Below are positions 9,679-19,619 of a stretch of 64,000 nt of DNA, piece after piece (the stretch's first letter is position 1; every line of letters begins with the position of its first letter). This DNA comes from Actinophytocola algeriensis (GTDB lineage Bacteria; Actinomycetota; Actinomycetes; Mycobacteriales; Pseudonocardiaceae): the NCBI RefSeq assembly GCF_014203735.1, contig NZ_JACHJQ010000002.1:1259780-1323779 (forward strand). Reading direction: 5' to 3'. Below the pieces are notes generated by a model. The model saw nothing but the letters and a program-made list of their open reading frames with translations. It made no database searches and was not told the origin of the DNA. A program made the translations under genes and the position numbers.

Positions 9679-10893
9679 TCAGGCCTTGCTGCCGGACTGC
9701 TGTCGCAGTTCGGACACGGGGTGCGGGCCGTCGGTCTCCGCTCGGTAGTCGGTGCCGAACTGGGTTTGGTGCTGGTCGACGACCAGTTCGCTGGGCGGGA
9801 GCTCACCTGCCATGAGCTTGTCCTGCAACTTCTCGAACCGCTCGTGCGCGTCGGTCACATAGCCGGCGCCCAGGGTGGTCAGGTCGATCTGCGTGTCGAG
9901 CAGGTGGCGCAGGTATTCCTTGTTCGGCTCGAACGTCACCGGTGCGGGCAACTCCGGCGGAAGGAGCTCGTCGGGGTCCCGCTTGTCGTGCTTACGGAAC
10001 AATTCGACCGCGATCCGCAGTTGCTCGATCTCCATGTTCAGGTGCAGCTCCCAGATCGCCTTCACCTTCGGATCGGACTCGTGCTGCATGAACGAGTGAT
10101 AGAGGTAGACCTCGTTGTACTCGTGCAGGACCAACCGCTCCCACCACGTCTCGCCGGGGTCGACCAGCGACTCGTAGTGCGTCACGTGCTCCTCCTCGAT
10201 CATCGCGATCTCCTGGTAGAGCTGTCGCGCGATCGGTTCCATGTACTGCGGGCCGACGTTCATGTAGAAGTTCATGGTCTGCTGCTCGGCGGACATCACC
10301 GTCAACGCGTGCATCTTCGACAACGGCGCCGCGCTGTTGCGGTCGTACGGGTCGCGGACGTTGTCAACCGGGTGCCGGTGGTGGTACTTCGTCGGACGGC
10401 CGGGCATCACCTCGGTGAGGCCCTGCACAAGCTTCTCCGCCTTACGGTGCTGGATCATCTCGTAGAGGTTCGAGTACCGGTAGAGATGGTCGAAATCCTC
10501 CAGCACTCCGAACTCGTAGGCCTGCTTCAGGTAGGGATCGGGTTCCATCCGCGCGATCCACGCCGTCAGGTCCACCGCCACCTGCTCGTAGAAGATCGTC
10601 GTCTCCAACGGAGAGGACTGACCCGGCAGCAGCCAGTTCACCACCTTCTGCTGCTGTTGCTCGATGTAACGGATCTCAGCCAGCTTCCGGGTGACGTCCT
10701 GGTCCTGGCACACCCTGGCGAAGTTGTGGCTGAACATGATCGACTCGACCTCGATGCCGTTCATCGTGATGATCCGGCACAACGTGTATGGATCACTGAG
10801 ATCCGGGTCCACGGGAAGCACGTCCAGCTCCCGCCAGTTTCGCATCTGCTGGTCAAGCGGGATGCCCTGCTGCTCAAGCGGATTGAAAGTCAT
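9679..10893 (-). CDS. Ferritin-like four-helix protein, function unknown
   Basis: A 404-residue protein starting at ATG 10893 (MTFNPLEQQG). It is rich in long amphipathic helices. Pairs of acidic and His residues are spaced as in diiron ferritin-like folds: IEEEHVTHYESL near residue ~250 and WELHLNMEIEQLRIA near ~300. It also contains FNPLEQQGIPLDQQMRNWREL and YHHRHPVDNVRDPYDRN blocks. Proteins of this type commonly neighbour hemerythrins in actinomycetes. It is the first gene of the three-gene minus-strand group and is separated by 19 bases from the next. Enzymatic role not known. Confidence 0.7.
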   Translation of the reverse strand: MTFNPLEQQGIPLDQQMRNWRELDVLPVDPDLSDPYTLCRIITMNGIEVESIMFSHNFARVCQDQDVTRKLAEIRYIEQQQQKVVNWLLPGQSSPLETTIFYEQVAVDLTAWIARMEPDPYLKQAYEFGVLEDFDHLYRYSNLYEMIQHRKAEKLVQGLTEVMPGRPTKYHHRHPVDNVRDPYDRNSAAPLSKMHALTVMSAEQQTMNFYMNVGPQYMEPIARQLYQEIAMIEEEHVTHYESLVDPGETWWERLVLHEYNEVYLYHSFMQHESDPKVKAIWELHLNMEIEQLRIAVELFRKHDKRDPDELLPPELPAPVTFEPNKEYLRHLLDTQIDLTTLGAGYVTDAHERFEKLQDKLMAGELPPSELVVDQHQTQFGTDYRAETDGPHPVSELRQQSGSKA

Positions 10894-11230
10894 CGCCGGT
10901 CCAATGAACGGAGGAGTGTTGCCGTCTCGGGCGAGTACCCGTCGCACCGACAGGTACTCGACGACCGACCGTGGGATATTTCGACCTTGACGACGCCGGC
11001 GGGGCCGTTTGGGCACACGATCGGCGACCAAGGGCACCAGCAAGGAACCGGTGACCACCCGATCGTGTGGTGGTGATCGCCATCGAAGTTCGAGTGCGCG
11101 ACGCCGAGCACGACCCCGCTGCGATCACGTGCGCGCGGTGTGAACGCGAAGTATCGCCCCAGCCAGCCACCAACCGGGGGAATCATGCGTCGGCCGGGTT
11201 CCAACAGGGTATGCCCCGCGCATGTTCCCC

Positions 11231-11345
11231 AGACGATCTGTCGAAGGCCGGGTCATGCTGGTGACCGGTGGTTCCGCCGATGTCGGGCGCTCGATCGCGG
11301 CGTGCCTCGCGGCCGCGGGCGCAGCCGTCGTGAGGTGTGCCCGGG
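11231..11345 (+). pseudogene. Short-chain dehydrogenase (SDR) N-terminal fragment
   Basis: A segment reading VEGRVMLVTGGSADVGRSIA then ACLAAAGAAVVRCARDG is the NAD(P)-binding TGxxxGxG start of an SDR. The sequence loses homology after ~38 residues. No Tyr-x-x-x-Lys catalytic region follows. Confidence 0.55.
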
Positions 11346-11568
11346 ACGGCATATGGCTGCGGGCAGCGGCTCGACCCCTTCCGGGATCGTCGCCCCGGTC
11401 GCGCGCGACCTCAGGTATGCGCGGGCCCATGGCGTCAGCGATGTTCGCCGTCGTTCGGCTCAGCAACGACCAACTCCTCGAAAACGCCACCGACATCGTT
11501 CGGTCCGGAGATGACGATGACATGACCAGCGCGGCGAGCAACGCCACGGCGGGACGGTGGGCGACCCC

Positions 11569-11673
11569 ATGAGGATCCGGCCCCTCGGAGGCGGGCTCGG
11601 CTGCCTCCTGATGATCGTCTTCTCCGTGCTCGCGTCCGTCATCCTCACGATCGTGCTCAACCTCGATCTGTGA
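11569..11673 (+). CDS. Small single-helix membrane protein
   Basis: A 34-residue frame starting MRIRPLGGGLGC, followed by about 20 hydrophobic residues (LLMIVFSVLASVILTIVLNL). Its ATG overlaps the TGA of the preceding frame (ATGA). It looks like one of the many conserved tiny actinobacterial membrane proteins. The function is unknown and the call rests on composition only. Confidence 0.4.
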   Translation: MRIRPLGGGLGCLLMIVFSVLASVILTIVLNLDL

Positions 11674-11897
11674 CCGCGACTCTCCGGTTCCCCACCAATC
11701 GCACCAGGCGTTCCCCCCGGTCCATCCGGACCCGGTCGCGCGGATGACAAGGCCGTGCTCACCCACCAGGACGGCGAACGGCCGGGACGCGCGACGTGCT
11801 GGCCGCACGCTGGACCCGTCCCCGGAAATGATCCCGCGACCAGACCGGCTCCCCCGACGCCAGCTGGGACACATCGGGAGACCTACGTAGGGTCGCG

Positions 11898-12236
11898 GTG
11901 GCCAAGCAACAGTCCTCCATGCCATCCCCAAGACATGTTTCCCCCGTCCGGAAGCGGACCGCGGCCGTCCCCGGTGAGCGACTTCGGCGAGCCGTGGACA
12001 CGGTGCTGGCCGACCTCGACGCCGACGACGCTGACCCCGCCCGTCTCGACGACATCCTGCGTACCGCACTCGCGTGGACCGCGGCCGCCGGCGACACATG
12101 CCGGATCGCCCCAGCCGTGTCACAGGTGCGGGACGCTCGCGCCTGTCTCAGCCACGCCGAAACCGAGCAAGCCAGGTCAGCGCTGCTCGCAGCCCGCGAC
12201 AGCCTGCAGCTCGTGCCGAACCAGCGCATCCCCTGA
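11898..12236 (+). CDS. Hypothetical helical protein
   Basis: A 112-codon frame from a GTG (an ATG lies 7 codons in). After a basic N-terminus, the body is mostly alpha-helical with Asp/Ala-rich repeats (LRRAVDTVLADLDADDADPA; ACLSHAETEQARSALLAARD). No catalytic motif is visible. Codon use is typical of the genome, with strong third-position G/C, which supports real coding. Confidence 0.5.
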   Translation: MAKQQSSMPSPRHVSPVRKRTAAVPGERLRRAVDTVLADLDADDADPARLDDILRTALAWTAAAGDTCRIAPAVSQVRDARACLSHAETEQARSALLAARDSLQLVPNQRIP

Positions 12237-12703
12237 CATCCTCACCAGGCGGACCATATTCAGGTGCGTTTGAGCGGTCGAAGCCGTGCTCGCACACGTG
12301 CTCCCCGGCGACCGGACGTGCTGTCCCGCAGACCTAGACCGAACCGCCGGTCCCTTGCCGCGTTCGACGAACGGGATCCCCACGTCTACCGCACCGGAAC
12401 CCGCTTCGCAGCATGGGCCGCAGGTGCGACGATGGTGATCGTCTCTCGCCCGTTCGGCCCCGTCTGGGCGCTCCCACCGCCGTCCGACTGGAAAGCTTCC
12501 GACGGGACGTCGGCGCACGCTCGTAGGTTCGGGCGAGAAGACGACCAGAAGGTCGTGGAGGACCGCGTCGACACCGTTCAGCTCGGCCTGCGCGACAGGG
12601 CGTCGCCTTTCCCGAATGAGTTCGCCCGTCACGGAGCTTCAGCGCGCTGATCTGGCCGGTAGCGGATAGGGCCGAACCACGGCCGGACAACCGTGACGTT
12701 CGG

Positions 12704-12823
12704 TCATTCCTCCACGTCGTCCTGCTGCTGTTCCCGTACGCGGGTCTCGGCCTCTTCGCCTTCCTCGCGGCCGCCCTCGGCGGGTTCTTCTGGGTGCTCG
12801 GTACGTCCTCGGTCATGTGCCAT
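12704..12823 (-). CDS. Tiny acidic hypothetical protein
   Basis: A 39-residue frame of almost only charged residues (MAHDRGRTEHPEEPAEGGRE...QQQDDVEE). There is no good ribosome site. It resembles in composition the 52-residue acidic protein at 17.76 kb. Weak support. Confidence 0.3.
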   Translation of the reverse strand: MAHDRGRTEHPEEPAEGGREEGEEAETRVREQQQDDVEE

Positions 12824-13432
12824 GGGGGGTGGGTTCCCGGTTCTTGGCCGCTCAACCGAGATTGGCATCTGCCCCGCGTTGAACGATGGTTCGAATCCTG
12901 ATCGGAAATGGGTGCCAAGACGAGCAGGCCACGCATGGAACGAACATCCGCGGGCACCACTCCGACGCGATCTCGCGCGGGAACAAAGACCGCCATCCGC
13001 ACGAGGTGGGTCGCTGTCGCAGGGCGTGGTGGTCTTCGCGGTGTCACAGCAGTCACGGACGCGACGCCCGGTTCGTGCGCCGCCAGCGGCGGTGTCAGCT
13101 AACTCGACGACATCACCGTCGACCGGGGTCCTTGTTCACCTCGCCGGGTTCGAACCTCCTCACCGAGGTCCACCGATGACCACCACGTGGACCTGGCCGT
13201 CCGCACCCTTGGCGTGGTGTCCAGCGAAAGTCATGGCTTCCTCGCAGATAGGCCGACGTCATGCCTCGGATGGGACGGGCACGCTGCCTGACCGGGAAAC
13301 CACGCCACTGACGACGGGCGAAGGCCGGATAACATGGTTCTCGATCCGCAAACGCCGATGACCACGGCACTCGGCGCGGACGAGCGGCGACGTTGACCGC
13401 GGTCCGTACGCATAGCGGCACCCCGGCTCCCA
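12824..13432. other. No gene recognised
   Basis: Six-frame reading shows only low-complexity Arg/Pro/Ser-rich frames typical of shadows in high-GC DNA. The same holds for 12240-12700. Confidence 0.5.
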
Positions 13433-13744
13433 TCAGCTGTCGATGACGGGGTGGTCGCCGGTGTCGATCGCCGTCGCCGACCGCTGGTACCGGTTGACCT
13501 TCTTCCGCCTGCGGGGTGGGCGGTCGTTGGCGATCAGCACCGCGATCCACGGCAGTGGGATCGACAGCAGCGCAAGTGCCAGTGCCAGCCACCAGGTGCT
13601 GTGGAGGACCCCCGCGATCGCCAGGCATGAGATGCGCACGAGCATGATCGTCAGGTACTTCCGTTTGCGCGCCGCTTGTTCCTCCTCGTGCGACGGCGCG
13701 GCTTCGGTGATGAGAACCGGTTCCCTGTCCCGCTCGTGCTTCAC
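13433..13744 (-). CDS. DUF3099 family membrane protein
   Basis: A 103-residue protein of the actinobacterial DUF3099 family. A short N-terminal motif PVLITEAAPSHEEEQ is followed by a basic patch, two transmembrane helices (VRISCLAIAGVL and WWLALALALLSIPLPWIAVL) and the conserved IANDRPPRRRKK. I place the start at the GTG at 13744, with GGAGG five bases upstream, giving the family's usual length. The longer frame from 13834 would overlap qcrB. It sits 31 bases after qcrB on the same strand and may be cotranscribed. Confidence 0.85.
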   Translation of the reverse strand: MKHERDREPVLITEAAPSHEEEQAARKRKYLTIMLVRISCLAIAGVLHSTWWLALALALLSIPLPWIAVLIANDRPPRRRKKVNRYQRSATAIDTGDHPVIDS

Positions 13745-13775
13745 GCACACCTCCACATTCGGGTTGTCCCGGTCC

Positions 13776-15413
13776 TCATCCGCCGTGACCACGTCCCGCC
13801 GGTCTCGTTCGACTGTCTTCCGCCGTGAGGTCACCGTCGTCCGTGCCGGCGTTCGCCCTCGCCTGGTGCAGGGCGGCCACTTCGTCGTCCGGGTCGGGGC
13901 TGAAGAACCCGCCTTGTTTGGGGGAACCCGCGGCGCCGAGCTGGTTCATCTTCGTCGGCACCGGGGTGCCCTGGTAGGTCAGGTGGGCGCCATCGCTGTC
14001 GAGTGGTTGGTGCACCTCGATGAACGCGCCGTGCGGGAGTCGTTTGATGATCCCGGTTTCCACGCCGTGTTCGAGGACGCGCCGGTCGCCGCGCTGCAGG
14101 CCGAGGCAGGTCCAGTAGGTGAGCACGTAGGCGATCGGCGGCAGGATGAGCAGTCCGATCCGCCCTGCCCAGGTGATGGCGTTGAGGGAGATGGCGAACT
14201 TGTTGGCGATGATGTCGTTGCCGCCGGAGACCAGCAGCACGCCGAAGAACGTCAGTGCCATCACGCCGAGGCTGGTGCGTACCGGCACGTCCCGTGGACG
14301 CTGCAGGAGGTTGTGCCAGGCGGTGTCGCCGGACAGGCGCCGCTCCAGCCATGGGTAGAGCGCCGCGAGGGTGATCATGACCAGTGGCAGCGCCGCGGTG
14401 GGCCAGAACTGGGCCGGGATCACGTAGTTGCCCAGGTGCAGGTCCCAGGGCGGCCAGAGCCGGCTGGAACCGTCGAGCCAACCGATGTACCAGTCCGGCT
14501 GCGAACCGGCGGACACGTGCGCGGCGTTGTACGGGCCGAACAGCCAGACCGGATTGATCTGGAGGAGTCCTGCCATCAGGCCGAGGACCGCGACGACCCC
14601 GACGAAGAACGCACCGCTCTTCACCGCGAACACCGGCAGGATCCGCACTCCGACGACGTTGTGCTCGGTGCGCCCCACGCCGGGGAACTGGGTGTGCTTC
14701 TGGTACCACACCAGAGCGAGGTGCACGACGATCAACGCGAGCAGGATTCCCGGCAGCAGCAGCGCGTGGACGATGTAGAGCCGCGGGATGATCTCGGTAC
14801 CGGGAAACTCCGACCCGAAGACCAGCCAGTGCGCCCACGTGCCCACGACCGGGATGGCCTGCACGATGCCCGACATGATCCGCAAACCCGTGCCGGACAG
14901 CAGGTCGTCGGGCAGCGAGTAGCCCGCGAACCCTTCTGCCATCCCGAGCGTGAACAGCAGGATGCCGATCACCCAGTTGGTCTCCCTCGGTCTGCGGAAC
15001 GCGCCGGTGAAGAACACCCGCAGCATGTGCACCAGGATCGCGGCCATGAAGATCAGCGCGGACCAGTGGTGGATCTGCCGCACGAACAAGCCGCCGCGCA
15101 CCTCGAACGTGATCTGCAGCGTGCTCTCGTACGCCCGGGACATGTCCACGCCGCGCAGCCCGTCATAGGCACCCTGGTAGCGCACCTCGACCATGGACGG
15201 GTCGAAGAACAGCGCGAGGTAGGTGCCCGACAGCAGCAGCACCACGAAGCTGTACAGCGCGATCTCGCCGAGCAGGAAAGACCAGTGGGTCGGGAAGACC
15301 TTGTTGATCTGCCTGCGGACGGCGGCCGCGGCGTGGAACCGGTCGTCCGCGGCGTCGGCGACCCGCCCGATGCGGCCGCCGCGCTGCTTGGTCGGTCTGT
15401 CCAGTGAAGTCAT
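13776..15413 (-). CDS. qcrB: Cytochrome bc1 complex cytochrome b subunit
   Basis: A 545-residue integral membrane cytochrome b of the menaquinol:cytochrome c oxidoreductase in the respiratory chain. The eight-helix core is visible, including heme-ligand His pairs in [20 protein letters not shown] and [25 protein letters not shown]. The Qo-site region [16 protein letters not shown] holds PDDL where many b subunits have PEWY, as in other actinobacteria. A hydrophilic C-terminal extension of ~120 residues follows, as is usual for actinobacterial QcrB. The start ATG overlaps the qcrA stop (ATGA). Confidence 0.93.
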   Translation of the reverse strand: MTSLDRPTKQRGGRIGRVADAADDRFHAAAAVRRQINKVFPTHWSFLLGEIALYSFVVLLLSGTYLALFFDPSMVEVRYQGAYDGLRGVDMSRAYESTLQITFEVRGGLFVRQIHHWSALIFMAAILVHMLRVFFTGAFRRPRETNWVIGILLFTLGMAEGFAGYSLPDDLLSGTGLRIMSGIVQAIPVVGTWAHWLVFGSEFPGTEIIPRLYIVHALLLPGILLALIVVHLALVWYQKHTQFPGVGRTEHNVVGVRILPVFAVKSGAFFVGVVAVLGLMAGLLQINPVWLFGPYNAAHVSAGSQPDWYIGWLDGSSRLWPPWDLHLGNYVIPAQFWPTAALPLVMITLAALYPWLERRLSGDTAWHNLLQRPRDVPVRTSLGVMALTFFGVLLVSGGNDIIANKFAISLNAITWAGRIGLLILPPIAYVLTYWTCLGLQRGDRRVLEHGVETGIIKRLPHGAFIEVHQPLDSDGAHLTYQGTPVPTKMNQLGAAGSPKQGGFFSPDPDDEVAALHQARANAGTDDGDLTAEDSRTRPAGRGHGG

Positions 15414-16531
15414 GTCCCCAGCTCCCAGAACGCGGGGCCGACGGCCTCGACGAAGTCGCCGCGTGCCACGAAGTACCCGTCCTCGTCGACGTCGAGCGGC
15501 AGCTGCGGCAACGGCCGCGTGGCCGGACCGAAGACCGGCCGCGCGTTGCCCACCAACGAGAACTGGGACTGGTGACACGGGCACAGCAGTAGGTTGTCCC
15601 GCTGCTGGTAGAGCGACACCGGGCAGCCGAGGTGCGTGCAGACCTTCGAGTACGCGTAGAAGTCCCCGTAGTTGAACTCCTCCTGACCCGGCCGGGTGGT
15701 CACCTTCGTGCCGGGCCGCAACCGGAACACCAGCACCGCGCTGTCGGCACGGCGCAGTGCGGCCGCGAGCCGTTCGGCGTGTTCCCGTTCTTCCTCGCGG
15801 AACGGGAACACGGTCACCAGGCCGCCCGCGTGCATGTCCTCGGGCCGCAGCAGCACGACCTCCTCCGGTTCGCCGGTGTCGACGCGGAGCCAGACCTTCT
15901 CGCCTGGGGAGGACCGCCAGGCGGTGTGCCACAACGAGTCAGGGCCCTCGGTGTCCTTCCACGGGTCGCGCACCAGCGGGGCGATCGCGAGCACACCGAT
16001 GCCCATGCCGAACACACCGCCGCCGAGCCCCAGCGCACGTCTGAGCACAGTGCGGCGGCGCAGACCGCTGCGCTCCCCCGCGTCCGCGAACTCCGCCGCG
16101 ACGGTCCGCCGGTCCACTTCGGACGAACTGCCCGAGTGCCGCTGCTGGGCTGCCAGTTCGTGCGGCAGGAACTTCTTCGCGTAGCTGATGACACCGAACA
16201 TCAGGCAGAGCGCAGTCAACCCGAACGTGAGCCCGACCAACGGGGTGTACAGCACCCGCAACGCATAGCCAGCCTCGCCCGGTGCGCGGTAGTCCCACGG
16301 CCACCACAGGAACACCCCGACGAACGCCAGCCCGAACACCGCGGACAGCAGAAACCACATCAGAACCCGGCGCTCAGCGCGCCGCTCGGCCTGTGTGCCG
16401 CGCACCGGCCACCGTTCCTCGTAGGAGACCAGCTCCACATCGTCGAGCGACGTGCCGAGCCGGACCAGGTCCGCACGGTCCATCTCGTCGAGCTGCTCGG
16501 CGGTGACCTCGTCCTTACGCCGCTCGCTCAT
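15410..16531 (-). CDS. qcrA: Cytochrome bc1 complex Rieske iron-sulfur subunit
   Basis: A 373-residue subunit that passes electrons from menaquinol to cytochrome c. Three transmembrane segments lie in the first ~200 residues ([57 protein letters not shown]), the triple-helix anchor typical of actinobacteria. The C-terminal Rieske fold carries both cluster motifs, CTHLGCPV and CPCHQSQF (two Cys and two His ligands). It overlaps qcrC and qcrB by 4 bp each, so the three genes are translationally coupled. Confidence 0.94.
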   Translation of the reverse strand: MSERRKDEVTAEQLDEMDRADLVRLGTSLDDVELVSYEERWPVRGTQAERRAERRVLMWFLLSAVFGLAFVGVFLWWPWDYRAPGEAGYALRVLYTPLVGLTFGLTALCLMFGVISYAKKFLPHELAAQQRHSGSSSEVDRRTVAAEFADAGERSGLRRRTVLRRALGLGGGVFGMGIGVLAIAPLVRDPWKDTEGPDSLWHTAWRSSPGEKVWLRVDTGEPEEVVLLRPEDMHAGGLVTVFPFREEEREHAERLAAALRRADSAVLVFRLRPGTKVTTRPGQEEFNYGDFYAYSKVCTHLGCPVSLYQQRDNLLLCPCHQSQFSLVGNARPVFGPATRPLPQLPLDVDEDGYFVARGDFVEAVGPAFWELGT

Positions 16532-17307
16532 GACCGCGCCCCGATCCAGACACACAGCGCCAGGAGCGCCACGACCCCGATCACGAACGCGGCCGCACCC
16601 TCGGCGACCGGGCCGATCTTCCCCAGCGACTGGCCGCCGTAGCTGTCCCGCTCACCCTGCACCGACTTGACGTAGGCGATGATGTCCCGCTTCTGCTCCG
16701 GGGTCAGCGCCCGCTCGGAGAACACCGGCATGTTCGACGGACCCGTCAGCATCGCGGTGTAGATCTGCTCCTCGTTCGCCGGGTCGAGCTCCGGGGCGGA
16801 CTTGCCCGAGGACAGCGCACCGCCGCGCCCGGTGAAGTTGTGACACGACGCGCAGTTGAGCCGGAACAGGTCCCCACCCCGCGCCACGTCACCCCGCAGC
16901 TCGGCGCCCCGCTCCCCAGGCATCGCGTCCCCACCGCCGTGGGCGTGAACGTACGCGGCGAGCGCATCGATCTGCGCGGGCGTGAACACCGGGGGTTTGC
17001 GATGGGACTGCGCCTCCTGCCGCGCCAACGGCATCCGGCCGGTCGACACCTGGAAGTACACCGCCGCCTCGCCCACCCCGACCAGGCTCGGCCCCATGCC
17101 CTCGACACCTTCCAGATTCGCGCCGTGGCAGCTCACGCACGAGGTGCGGAACAGCTCCTCGCCCTGCCGCACCAGAGCGGGATCCTGGTCCGCCACCACC
17201 ACCGGCGGCGCGGGCGCGAGCACGCTGTACGCCGAACCGGTGACGAGGAGGGCGAGCAACAGCAACATCGTCCGGGCCAGTCTTCGCCGCCATCGGAGGT
17301 TCGTCAT
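16528..17307 (-). CDS. qcrC: Cytochrome bc1 complex diheme cytochrome c subunit
   Basis: A 259-residue diheme cytochrome c. An N-terminal membrane anchor ([20 protein letters not shown]) is followed by two c-type domains with heme sites [11 protein letters not shown] and CASCHNFTG and Met ligand regions (GRMPLA and SNMPVF). A C-terminal transmembrane helix ([16 protein letters not shown]) follows. The diheme form is typical of the actinobacterial bcc-aa3 supercomplex, where it replaces soluble cytochrome c. The start is MTNLRW at 17307. No ctaE or other oxidase genes precede it, unlike the usual ctaE-qcrCAB order. Confidence 0.93.
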   Translation of the reverse strand: MTNLRWRRRLARTMLLLLALLVTGSAYSVLAPAPPVVVADQDPALVRQGEELFRTSCVSCHGANLEGVEGMGPSLVGVGEAAVYFQVSTGRMPLARQEAQSHRKPPVFTPAQIDALAAYVHAHGGGDAMPGERGAELRGDVARGGDLFRLNCASCHNFTGRGGALSSGKSAPELDPANEEQIYTAMLTGPSNMPVFSERALTPEQKRDIIAYVKSVQGERDSYGGQSLGKIGPVAEGAAAFVIGVVALLALCVWIGARS

Positions 17308-17761
17308 GACTGAGCCCAATCGTGAGAAAGACTGGAGGGCGAGCAGGGCCGGACACCTGCACACGTCAGCCGACACGCGGCACGACGTCGAATCCCTGTG
17401 AGTTCAAGAACCGACCCACGCCACTGTCTGCCCGCAAACGCCGCAACCAAACGCATCGGATTCGGACAAGTCGCCACGGCCCGACGGGTGGTTGTGCCAG
17501 GAGCTGCGAGATCTGCTGACCCCTCTGCGGGACGTCATCGACACCGTGTCGGTCTCCGGCATCGCGGCGGCGGTGCAACGGCACGGCTCCGCCATGGGTG
17601 CCTGACACCGCGCTGTACTGCCGGGCTCTCGACCGGCTCACTGCCGCGAAGCCGAACCACCTTCGATGTCGTCAGCGCAACGCTTGGTAGCGAGGAGGTA
17701 ATGCGGTTCGCCCACTCCCGGGCGGGTAGTCACTTCGTCTGCCGATGAATGAGTAACTGCC
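17308..17761. other. Upstream region of qcrCAB with a degenerate coding trace
   Basis: It should contain the qcrC promoter on the minus strand, but I cannot place -10/-35 boxes with confidence. On the plus strand a short frame (WLCQELRDLLTPLRDVIDTV ... GSAMGA, stop about 17605) looks coding-like but has no start and no family. Confidence 0.4.
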
Positions 17762-17920
17762 ATGTCCGAGCCGACGCACGAGAAGAACGAGGACGTCGAA
17801 CGTGGTTACGCGGAGGAGAACAGCGAAGCCCCGCTCGACGACGTCGAGCGCGACGTCTCCGCACCGCCCGAGGAGCGGTGGCCCGAGCACCAGGGGAACG
17901 AGCCGGACTCGACTGATTGA
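17762..17920 (+). CDS. Small acidic hypothetical protein
   Basis: A 52-residue frame (MSEPTHEKNEDVERGYAEEN ... EPDSTD) of about one-third acidic residues with no hydrophobic segment, so probably disordered. Codon use is normal. No ribosome site stands out. Function unknown. Confidence 0.45.
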   Translation: MSEPTHEKNEDVERGYAEENSEAPLDDVERDVSAPPEERWPEHQGNEPDSTD

Positions 17921-18439
17921 CCCCGGATGGCGACCAGCGGCGACCGGCCGGGATCCGATGGCGAGGTTGTGACTCCTGCTCGACGAACGCGAGGGCCGGA
18001 TCACGGCCGCGCCGACCAGGAGCGCGCACCGCGAGCGGCAGAAGCTCCCGCACACCGGCCAGCTACCGCAGCCCCGGTGCCAGGGAGACCCCCTGGTCGC
18101 CACGAGTGCACGAGCAGACCATCCGATCAGCTGACCGGAGATAGAACCGGCTCAAAGCGGGTAACGGGCCGGCATGGACGTGCACAACCTGCTGGAACCA
18201 GGACGAGGTACGGAACTGACCGGCCTCGGGCTCGCCGCGACCGCGCCGACCGCACTACTTCGGACCTCACCGGCGATGCCGACCTCGACGAGCGGCAACG
18301 CCGCGTCGACACGTGCTAGAACCGGCGGTGCCCTGGGCGGACACCTGTCCTACGCAGGGCGCCGGGGTGTTCCGCTGACAGAACCACGACCCCGGTGCGG
18401 CAAACGCCGACGACTACGCGTCGGCCGCGCCGACCCAGT
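17921..18439. other. No gene recognised
   Basis: Frames in this stretch are short or show biased shadow composition. There is no RNA gene or clear hairpin. Confidence 0.5.
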
Positions 18440-18765
18440 CAGGTCATGAGAACGTCGCAGCGCCGGGTTGAGGACGAACCCGCTCGCGGGCGGGCGGGGA
18501 CCCACCGCAGCGAGATGGTCAGATCCTGGTCGGGCACCTCGTAGTCCAGGCGGGCCAGCCGCACCGCGAGAGTCCGCACCATCGCCACCACGGCGGGCTC
18601 ACCCGGGCAGCGGTGGTTCGTGGTCGGGTCACCGGCGCCCTGTGGCACCGGCTCGAACGGACCGATGTCGCGGCCGAGGAAACGTTCCGGGCGGAAGGGC
18701 ACAGGTCGCCCCACAGGTCCTCGTCGTGGTTGTGGCCAAAGGTCGAGCAGCACCATCGCGTGCTT
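18440..18765 (-). pseudogene. CYP152-type P450, C-terminal remnant
   Basis: This frame carries FRPERFLGRDIGPFEPVPQ and the heme-Cys loop QGAGDPTTNHRCPGEPA, then LDYEVPDQDLTISLRWVP. It is close to the remnant at 3.1-3.4 kb in both protein and DNA. The segment GHNHDEDLWGD is in a neighbouring frame, so at least two frameshifts are present. Everything upstream of the meander region is gone and replaced by DUF2398 sequence. Confidence 0.8.
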
Positions 18766-18769
18766 CGAG

Positions 18770-19474
18770 TTGCGTTCTCCTCGCGGCGCACGAGCGGGTT
18801 CTCGACGAGCTTGCGACGCAGGCCGCGGCGCGGCTGCTCAGGGGGCTGGGTCCGCACGGGATCCGTCGAGCAGGTGCTCCGGACCCGTCCACGTCACGCA
18901 GGGCGCGCGTCAGCAGGTGGGGCAGGAGGGGGCGGTTGACGTCGAGCAGAGCCTCTTCCTGCCGGTTCTCCCACCCGGCGACCGAACCGTCGGTCTCGGT
19001 CAGCACACCCCAGTCCACGAGCAGCCCGATCGCGCGCACCAGGTGCCGCCGCTCGACGATCGTGTCCTCCGCCGTCACACCCGCGGTGACGGCATCGGCA
19101 CGGACCTGCTCGACCAGCGAGTTCATCAGGACCTGGTCGCCCGTGCCGGGCGAGAGCAGGCTGGCGCACACGAGTGCCAGATAGGTGTAGGTCCGCGAGG
19201 AGAAAGGCCTGTCGTTGCCGGTGCGCGCCGGACGTACGACAGTGTCGTCGCTGAGAGGCGGCTTCCGCAGCCTGGCGAAAGTCGACTCGACCACCAGCTG
19301 GTACCCCAGCACGCGGTTGAACAGGCGCCTCAGGTCGGACGCGTGGCCGCGGATCAACGCGAACGTCTCGGGGTGCCGGGCCGAGGTGACCACGGGCGTC
19401 ATCAACAGCACCCGTGCCGCCGCACGAACGCTGTCGGCCCGGTGCTCCCGGGTTCCGGTGGTGGTCGTGGTCAT
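18770..19474 (-). pseudogene. DUF2398 (Wadjet type II JetB-like) protein, truncated and frameshifted
   Basis: From ATG 19474 the product resembles the TIGR02678/DUF2398 family: AARVLLMTPVVTSARHPETF, then HASDLRRLFNRVLGYQLVVE, FARLRKPPL, FSSRTYTYLALVCASL and a winged-helix-like HLVRAIGLLVDWGVLTETDG. Family members are ~380-400 residues and are the kleisin-like subunit of type II Wadjet anti-plasmid systems. Here the frame slips near 18880 (continuing as RGLRRKLVENPLVRREE). It is cut off near 18770, where it abuts the CYP152 tail. None of the other Wadjet genes is present. Confidence 0.7.
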
Positions 19475-19619
19475 GCAGTGCGCCCTGGCCGTTCCGCTTC
19501 TCCACCACTCCGGACCCAGGAAGAACGTAAGTAGGGGCCTCACGTTGACGTGCCGCAGCGATAGCTGATCCTGACGTGAGTCGCCGTTCGCGTGGTCGTC
19601 ACCGCTGCCGATGACTGAC

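Noticed and set aside
9412..11076. A 554-codon plus-strand open frame opposite the hemerythrin/ferritin-like genes
   Set aside because: A shadow frame. The minus-strand products have clear families and ribosome sites.
13776..15932. QcrB extended to 718 residues from 15932
   Set aside because: The extra N-terminal part is the qcrA coding region read in the wrong frame. The ATG at 15413 overlaps the qcrA stop and starts the homology.
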